Positions 6,231 to 10,027 of a DNA stretch of 10,027 nt are shown piece by piece. How positions within the stretch are numbered: position 1 is the first letter of the stretch; the number at the start of each line of letters is the position of its first letter. The notes beneath the pieces are model-generated. The model saw nothing but the letters and a program-made list of their open reading frames with translations, made no database searches and was not told the DNA's origin. The position numbers and the translations under genes were made by a program. The stretch is from Betaproteobacteria bacterium (GTDB taxonomy: Bacteria > Pseudomonadota > Gammaproteobacteria > Burkholderiales > SG8-41), in contig JANXSE010000103.1 in NCBI GenBank assembly GCA_025356695.1, forward strand, positions 1 through 10,027, given 5' to 3'.

Positions 6231-7034
6231 ATGCCGAAGCTTGCATATCAAGGCGGGGAGATCAACTACGAAGTGGCCGGCGAAGGCCATCCGCTGATTT
6301 TCGTCAGCGGCCTCAATGGCGTAGCGCGCTACTGGCAGGCGCAGGTGCCGGTGTTTGCCAAGCGCTACAAGGTGGTTACTTTCGATCAACGCGGCACCGG
6401 CGGCACCGGCGGCAGCGACCGCCTGCAGAAAACGTTTTCCGTCGACCAGATGGCGGCTGAACTGGCGGCGCTGATGGATGGCCTCAAGATCGAACGCGCG
6501 CACATCGTCGGCCTTTCGACCGGCGGCGCCATCGGCCAGACGCTGGCGATCGAGCAGCCGCAGCGCATTGCGCGGCTGGTGCTGTCGAGCACGTGGACGC
6601 ATTGCGATCCGTGGTTTCGCCGCCTGTTCGAGGCGCGCCGCGCCATGTACCAGCAGTGCGGGCCCGAACTACACGCCATGTTTCACCCGCTGTTCCTCTA
6701 TCCGCCGGAATACGTCAACAGCCACGACGACGAAATTACCGAGGAACAGAAAATCGCGCCAACCAAAAGCAGTTCGGTCGATATCTCGGTCGGTCGCATC
6801 AACGCGCTGCTGGCTTTCGATCGCCGCGCCGGACTGGCGAAAATCAAGGCGCCCACACTGGTGCTGACCTGCGACAACGATTACATCACACCGAGTTACC
6901 ACGCCGAGTATCTCGCGCGCGCTATTCCTGGCGCGAAGCTCGTCATTCCGCACGGCGGCGGTCATTCCTTCTCGAAAGCCAACCCGTACGAGTTCAACCG
7001 CATCGTGCTGGATTTTCTCGCTGCGGATCAATAA
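6231..7034 (+). CDS. Alpha/beta hydrolase, RutD/PcaD-like
   Basis: The 267-residue alpha/beta-hydrolase fold protein has AGGGGAG at 6216-6222, 8 nt before ATG 6231. The triad is readable: nucleophile S96 in GLSTGG (94-99), acid D217 in LTCDNDYITP, and H245 in GGGHSF. The oxyanion region is FVSGLNG (24-30). Its closest resemblance from memory is RutD, the aminoacrylate hydrolase of pyrimidine catabolism, with which it shares YDQRGTG-like, VDQMAAEL-like and PLFLYP segments. No rut genes are nearby, so the substrate is probably different, such as a carbamate, enol-lactone or ester. The loop after strand 4 reads DQRGTGGTGGSD, three residues longer than usual, through a 9-nt tandem duplication. 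It follows the ABC exporter by 18 nt; the amidohydrolase gene begins 80 nt later. Cytoplasmic, with no signal peptide. Confidence 0.9.
   Translation: MPKLAYQGGEINYEVAGEGHPLIFVSGLNGVARYWQAQVPVFAKRYKVVTFDQRGTGGTGGSDRLQKTFSVDQMAAELAALMDGLKIERAHIVGLSTGGAIGQTLAIEQPQRIARLVLSSTWTHCDPWFRRLFEARRAMYQQCGPELHAMFHPLFLYPPEYVNSHDDEITEEQKIAPTKSSSVDISVGRINALLAFDRRAGLAKIKAPTLVLTCDNDYITPSYHAEYLARAIPGAKLVIPHGGGHSFSKANPYEFNRIVLDFLAADQ
6393..6416 (+). repeat. 9-bp tandem duplication inside the alpha/beta hydrolase gene
   Basis: GGCACCGGC occurs twice in tandem (6393-6401, 6402-6410), followed by a partial copy GGCAGC (6411-6416). It encodes Gly-Thr-Gly-Gly-Thr-Gly-Gly-Ser and adds three residues to the conserved DQRGTG loop without changing frame. 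This is consistent with replication slippage. Confidence 0.75.
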
Positions 7035-7073
7035 GCATTCCGGTCGGCGCGAAAACGCAGTGCATCGCTGCGA

Positions 7074-7079
7074 TATACT
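7074..7079 (+). promoter_or_regulatory. Possible -10 element upstream of the amidohydrolase gene
   Basis: TATACT (5 of 6 to TATAAT) lies 35 nt before the amidohydrolase ATG, in the 80-nt gap after the hydrolase stop, which is the widest gap in this gene run. No good -35 hexamer precedes it at 16-18 nt (the bases there are GAAAAC-like). It may give the fourth gene a weak independent promoter; equally, read-through from the aldolase promoter could suffice. Confidence 0.3.
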
Positions 7080-7114
7080 CACGCCCTTTCCGCATACAAG
7101 AAGGAGCCGCAGGC

Positions 7115-7942
7115 ATGATGATCGTCGACGCACAAGTGCATATCTGGGCCGCCAGTACACCCGAGCGGCCGTGGCCCGCGCGTCATGAACCGCACCGCGC
7201 CACACCGATCACCGCCGGGGAACTGCTTGGCGAAATGCAGAAGGCCGGCGTCTCGCGCTCGGTGCTGGTGCCGCCGTCGTTCGAGGGTGACCGCAACGAC
7301 GTGGTGATCGCCGCTGCGCAAAAGTATCCGGACAAATTCGCCGCGATGGGGCGTTTCGATCCGGAAGCGCCGGATGCGGCCGAACAGATCGCGAATCTGA
7401 AAAAAACGCCGGGCCTGCTTGGCCTGCGTTTTACCTTTCACCGCCCGTCGATGCGGCCGCTGCTGGCCGAAGGCAAAATGAACCCTGTGTGGGCCGCTGC
7501 CGAAAAAGCCGGTGTGCCGATCATGATGCTGGTGAAGCACCCCGACCTGCATTTCATCGACGCGGTGGCCGAACGGCATCCGGGTCTGAAGCTGATCATC
7601 GACCACCTCGGTCTGAACAACACGAAGGACGAAGCCGGCCTCGGCGAATTCGACAAGCTGCTGGCCTTGGGCAAGCGCCCGAATATTGCCGTGAAGACGA
7701 GCTGCCTGCCGCAATTCACGACCGACCAATACCCGTTCAAATTCTGGCATCCCTATCTGAAGCAGGTGCACGCCGCCTTCGGGCCGAAACGCATGTTCTG
7801 GGGTTCCGATCTGTCGCGCCTGCCGTGCCCGCTCAAGGACTGCGTCACCATGTTCACCGAACACATGCCGTTCTTCTCCGCGCAGGACATGGAGTGGATC
7901 ATGGGGCGCGGCATTTGCGAATGGATCGGCTGGAAGGTGTGA
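7115..7942 (+). CDS. Amidohydrolase-2 family (TIM-barrel) metal-dependent hydrolase
   Basis: The 275-residue product starts at the first of two adjacent ATGs (7115), with AGGAG at 7102-7106 and an 8-nt spacer; the second ATG (7118) would have an 11-nt spacer. The frame is open further upstream only as the antisense-free shadow of the hydrolase gene. The N-terminal strand DAQVHIW (residues 5-11) is the family's metal motif, with Gln in place of the first His of HxH. Later barrel landmarks are GLRFTFHRP (103-111), MLVKHPDLHF (138-147), IIDHLGLNN (161-169; H164), NIAVKTSCLPQF (190-201) and FWGSDLSRLP (228-237; catalytic-type D232). Members hydrolyse lactones or decarboxylate aromatic acids, including 2-pyrone-4,6-dicarboxylate lactonase and aminocarboxymuconate-semialdehyde decarboxylase types. 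It has no signal peptide, so it is cytoplasmic. Last in the plus-strand run, it is followed by a hairpin-rich convergent gap. Substrate unknown. Confidence 0.92.
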   Translation: MMIVDAQVHIWAASTPERPWPARHEPHRATPITAGELLGEMQKAGVSRSVLVPPSFEGDRNDVVIAAAQKYPDKFAAMGRFDPEAPDAAEQIANLKKTPGLLGLRFTFHRPSMRPLLAEGKMNPVWAAAEKAGVPIMMLVKHPDLHFIDAVAERHPGLKLIIDHLGLNNTKDEAGLGEFDKLLALGKRPNIAVKTSCLPQFTTDQYPFKFWHPYLKQVHAAFGPKRMFWGSDLSRLPCPLKDCVTMFTEHMPFFSAQDMEWIMGRGICEWIGWKV

Positions 7943-7980
7943 CTGCAGGATTCAGGATAGAGCGGGCGCCTGGGTTGTGG

Positions 7981-7999
7981 CGCAGGCGACCCGCCTGCG
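7981..7999. terminator. Strong hairpin between convergent genes (possible bidirectional terminator without T-tract)
   Basis: CGCAGGCG at 7981-7988 pairs perfectly with CGCCTGCG at 7992-7999 across a three-base loop, 39 nt after the amidohydrolase stop. It lies between convergent genes, where termination is needed on both strands, but no T-run follows on either strand. It is therefore not a classical intrinsic terminator. CGCCTG at 7967-7972 could compete for the left arm. Confidence 0.45.
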
Positions 8000-8029
8000 A
8001 GAAGCACGTTGTTGTGCCTGGCGCGGGTT

Positions 8030-8044
8030 GGGCGCGTCGCGCCC
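8030..8044. repeat. Second GC-rich hairpin in the convergent gap
   Basis: GGGCGC at 8030-8035 pairs with GCGCCC at 8039-8044 around a three-base loop. A weaker stem, GCAC at 8004-8007 with GTGC at 8014-8017, lies between this and the hairpin at 7981-7999. It lies 15 nt beyond the stop of the minus-strand Bug gene and, for that transcript, would be the first structure met after translation ends. No T-tract follows. Confidence 0.4.
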
Positions 8045-8058
8045 CCTGCGAATATGCA

Positions 8059-9045
8059 TTATTCGGGTTTTAATCCGGAGGACTTGATCACCTTCGCCCA
8101 TTGCGCCGATTCGGCATTGAGGAAGGCGGTGAATTCCTGCGGCGTGCTGCCGACCGGTTCGGCGCCCTGCGCGAAGAGTTTTTCGCGCACCTCGGCCTGC
8201 TTCAAGATGCGCGCAATTTCCTGCTGCAAACGCGTGACGATCGTCGCTGGCGTGCCCGCCGGTGCGAGCAGGCCGAACCACGAACTCATTTCAAAACCGG
8301 GCAGGCCCGATACGTTGATGGTCGGAATTTCCGGCGCGATGGCCGAGCGCTGCTTGCTGCCGACGCCGAGCGCGCGCATGCGGTTGATCTTCACATACTG
8401 GATAGCGGTGGCAATGTTCGGAAACATCAGCGAGACCTGACCCGCCATCAAATCGGTGTAGGCGGGGCCGTTGCCCTTGTAGGGGATGTGCGTGATGTCG
8501 ATGCCCGCCAGTGCTTTGAACAGTTCGCCGCCCATGTGCGGTGGCGTGCCGTGCCCGGCCGAGGCGAAGGTCAGCGTGCCCGGCTTCGCTTTGGCCAGCG
8601 CGATGAGTTCGCGCGCATTCTTTGCCGGCAACGACGGATGCGCGACCAGCAGCGCCGGCCCCGATAACAGCAGCGAGACCGGTACGAAGTCGCGCACGGT
8701 GTCGTAGGGAAGCTTCGGATACATCGCCGGGTTGATGGCGTGGCTACTGCTCACCACCAGCAGCGCGTAACCGTCGGGTTTGGCTTTGGCGACAATTTCT
8801 GTGCCGACAATACCGGCCGCCCCCGGACGGTTGTCGACAACGAAGTTCGCACCGAGGCTTTCAGTCAGTTTCTGCGCAATGATGCGCGCCGACAGATCGG
8901 TGCCGCCGCCTGGCGCGAAGGGCACGACGATGCGTACGGGTTTCGACGGGTAATCCTGCGCAGCTGCGCTGCCGACGGCGCAGATGACGGCGGCGGCAAT
9001 CGCAATGCTGCGTATCGCAACGCGGGAAATTTTTGCTTGATACAT
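8059..9045 (-). CDS. Bug-family (TctC-like) periplasmic solute-binding protein
   Basis: The 328-residue product has the standard family length. The frame is open upstream to 9216, but the start is set at ATG 9045: the next 29 residues form a signal peptide (MYQAKISRVAIRSIAIAAA, cleavage near GSAAA-Q), while the upstream extension is Arg/Pro-rich and unlike coding sequence. The Shine-Dalgarno sequence is weak (CAGG close to the ATG). Landmarks are YPSKPVRIVVPFAPGGGTD (32-50), VDNRPGAAGIVGTE, AKPDGYALLVV, KLPYDTVRDFVPV, LIALAKAKPG, HIPYKGNGPAYTDLMAGQ, RALGVGSKQRSA and LPGFEMSSWFGLLAPAGTP. It resembles the divergent receptor at 9165, with which it shares KLPYDTV, SGPALL and LIALAKAKPG, suggesting an old duplication. 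No membrane partner is present. It faces the amidohydrolase across a 116-nt gap. Ligand unknown. Confidence 0.93.
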   Translation of the reverse strand: MYQAKISRVAIRSIAIAAAVICAVGSAAAQDYPSKPVRIVVPFAPGGGTDLSARIIAQKLTESLGANFVVDNRPGAAGIVGTEIVAKAKPDGYALLVVSSSHAINPAMYPKLPYDTVRDFVPVSLLLSGPALLVAHPSLPAKNARELIALAKAKPGTLTFASAGHGTPPHMGGELFKALAGIDITHIPYKGNGPAYTDLMAGQVSLMFPNIATAIQYVKINRMRALGVGSKQRSAIAPEIPTINVSGLPGFEMSSWFGLLAPAGTPATIVTRLQQEIARILKQAEVREKLFAQGAEPVGSTPQEFTAFLNAESAQWAKVIKSSGLKPE

Positions 9046-9078
9046 GGCCTGCCAGCTGAAAATCGAGGGCGCTACTGT

Positions 9079-9116
9079 AGCATGCAGGTGTGCCGGCCGC
9101 GCTGCGCCGGCATGCT
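9079..9116. promoter_or_regulatory. Possible operator: paired GCATGC boxes in a divergent Bug promoter region
   Basis: AGCATGC at 9079-9085 and GCATGCT at 9110-9116 form a perfect 7-bp inverted repeat. Because GCATGC is itself palindromic, the two boxes are also direct repeats 30 bp apart, close to three helical turns. The left box directly abuts a weak minus-strand extended -10 (TGCTACAGT, 9074-9082 read on the minus strand). The 119-bp gap separates two divergent Bug genes, a natural place for a shared regulator. No cognate regulator gene is in the window. Confidence 0.3.
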
Positions 9117-9164
9117 CACCGCGACGGCGTTCGATGGTAATGTAGCGGCACGGAGGATTTTTGC

Positions 9165-10027
9165 ATGGACAAATTGCTTCAGGTCGCTGCGGTCGCGGCG
9201 CTTGCCGCCTGCGCATCCGCAGCGGTGGCCGCCGATGCCGCGGAAAAATTTCCGCAGCGCCCGATCCGTTTCGTCATCGGCTTCACGCCGGGCGGCGGCC
9301 CTGACATCACGGCGCGTTTCATCGGACAGAAACTCGCCGAGCGCTGGCACCAGCAGGTCGTCACCGACAACCGGCCCGGTGCGGGCGGCACCATCGCCGC
9401 CAACATCGTCGCCAATGCGAATCCGGATGGTCATACGCTGCTGTCGGTATCGAATGCGCACTCGGTGGCGGCGGCGATTTACGCGAAACTTCCTTATGAC
9501 ACGGTGAAGGACTTCGCCGGCATCACGATGACGGCGAGTGGACCGGCATTGCTGCTGGTGTCGCCGGCGCTCGGTGCGAAATCGGCGAAGGATCTGATCG
9601 CGCTGGCGAAGGCGAAGCCGGGCCAATTCAATTTTTCCTCGGCGGGCATCGGCAGCGGCGCGCACTTCGCGGCGGAGTTGTTCAAGAACATGGCGGGCAT
9701 CGACGTCGTGCATGTGCCGTTCAAGGGTATCCCCGAGGCGATCACCGAAACGATGATTGGCCGCGTGCAGTTCTTTCTTTCGCCGCTGGCCAGTGCGCTC
9801 AATCTGGTGAAAGAGGGCCGCGCGCAGGCGGTCGGCGTATCGGGCGCCAAACGCGCGCCGCAACTGCCGGACATTCCGACTATCTCCGAGTCGGGCCTTC
9901 CCGGTTACCGCTTCGATTACTGGTACGGCATGCTGGCGCCAGCGAAAACGCCGCGCGCCATCGTCGAGAAACTCAACCGCGAAATCACCGACATCATGAA
10001 ATCCGAAGAAGTGCGCGCGCGCTGGGT
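9165..10027 (+). CDS. Bug-family (TctC-like) periplasmic solute-binding protein, 3' end cut by the window
   Basis: The frame is open from ATG 9165 to the window end: 287 complete codons with no stop, about 35-40 residues short of a full receptor. GGAGGA at 9152-9157 with a 7-nt spacer supports the start. The signal peptide is short (MDKLLQVAAVAALAACASAAVAA is the hydrophobic run). LAAC at residues 13-16 resembles a lipobox, so lipoprotein processing is possible, though ordinary cleavage near AVAA also fits. Landmarks are FPQRPIRFVIGFTPGGGPD with Pro before the ligand-loop Asp, TDNRPGAGGTIAAN, NPDGHTLLSV, KLPYDTVKDFAGI, LIALAKAKPGQFNFSSAG, HVPFKGIPEAITETMIGR, GVSGAKRAPQLPDIPTI and LPGYRFDYWYGMLAPAKTP. 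It is divergent from, and similar to, the receptor at 8059-9045. Ligand unknown. Confidence 0.92.
   Translation, partial: MDKLLQVAAVAALAACASAAVAADAAEKFPQRPIRFVIGFTPGGGPDITARFIGQKLAERWHQQVVTDNRPGAGGTIAANIVANANPDGHTLLSVSNAHSVAAAIYAKLPYDTVKDFAGITMTASGPALLLVSPALGAKSAKDLIALAKAKPGQFNFSSAGIGSGAHFAAELFKNMAGIDVVHVPFKGIPEAITETMIGRVQFFLSPLASALNLVKEGRAQAVGVSGAKRAPQLPDIPTISESGLPGYRFDYWYGMLAPAKTPRAIVEKLNREITDIMKSEEVRARW

Noticed and set aside
6231..7034. Assignment of the alpha/beta hydrolase as RutD proper
   Set aside because: Segments resemble RutD, but no other rut gene is present and the loop differs, so the specific name is not supported.
9072..9863. 263-residue minus-strand frame antisense to the last Bug receptor
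   Set aside because: It is an Arg-rich shadow frame; the plus-strand frame from 9165 to the window end is an unmistakable Bug receptor.

Overview
The window is GC-rich and densely coded. It carries at least four periplasmic solute-binding proteins of the Bug (TctC-like) family, two of them cut by the window edges. Expansion of Bug receptors together with scattered catabolic enzymes is typical of Burkholderiales (Bordetella, Cupriavidus, Variovorax and relatives), so a betaproteobacterium of that order is the best guess. No rRNA, tRNA, CRISPR array, insertion sequence or phage gene is visible. This looks like ordinary chromosomal metabolic DNA rather than a mobile island.

Layout, left to right. 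(1) Plus strand, 1-1126: the tail of a Bug receptor, then an exported PF04185-type phosphoesterase 4 nt downstream. (2) Minus strand, 3481 down to 1130: a short-chain dehydrogenase/reductase (SDR), a Bug receptor and an exported GlcG/HbpS-like protein, probably one transcription unit. It converges on the phosphoesterase with only 3 nt between stop codons. (3) A 147-bp divergent promoter region, 3482-3628. (4) Plus strand, 3629-7942: a class II aldolase/adducin-family protein, an MsbA-type ABC exporter half-transporter, a RutD-like alpha/beta hydrolase and an amidohydrolase-2 family TIM-barrel hydrolase. The first three are spaced 10 and 18 nt apart; the fourth follows after 80 nt, with its own possible promoter. 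(5) A hairpin-rich convergent gap, 7943-8058. (6) Two divergently transcribed Bug receptors, 8059-9045 (minus) and 9165 to the window end (plus), sharing a 119-bp promoter region.

The central part reads as a small-molecule catabolic locus. Bug proteins would capture an organic acid in the periplasm, and an SDR, an aldolase/decarboxylase-fold enzyme and two hydrolases would process it. The substrate cannot be named from sequence. Two enzymes depart from the textbook active site of their superfamily: the SDR lacks three of its four catalytic tetrad residues, and the class II aldolase has Gly where the fuculose aldolase has its catalytic Glu. The ABC exporter is an odd companion in this setting. 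No wholly new system is evident. The best leads are the SDR without its Tyr/Ser, the exporter inside the enzyme operon, a three-residue tandem duplication in an active-site loop of the alpha/beta hydrolase, and the structured intergenic regions.
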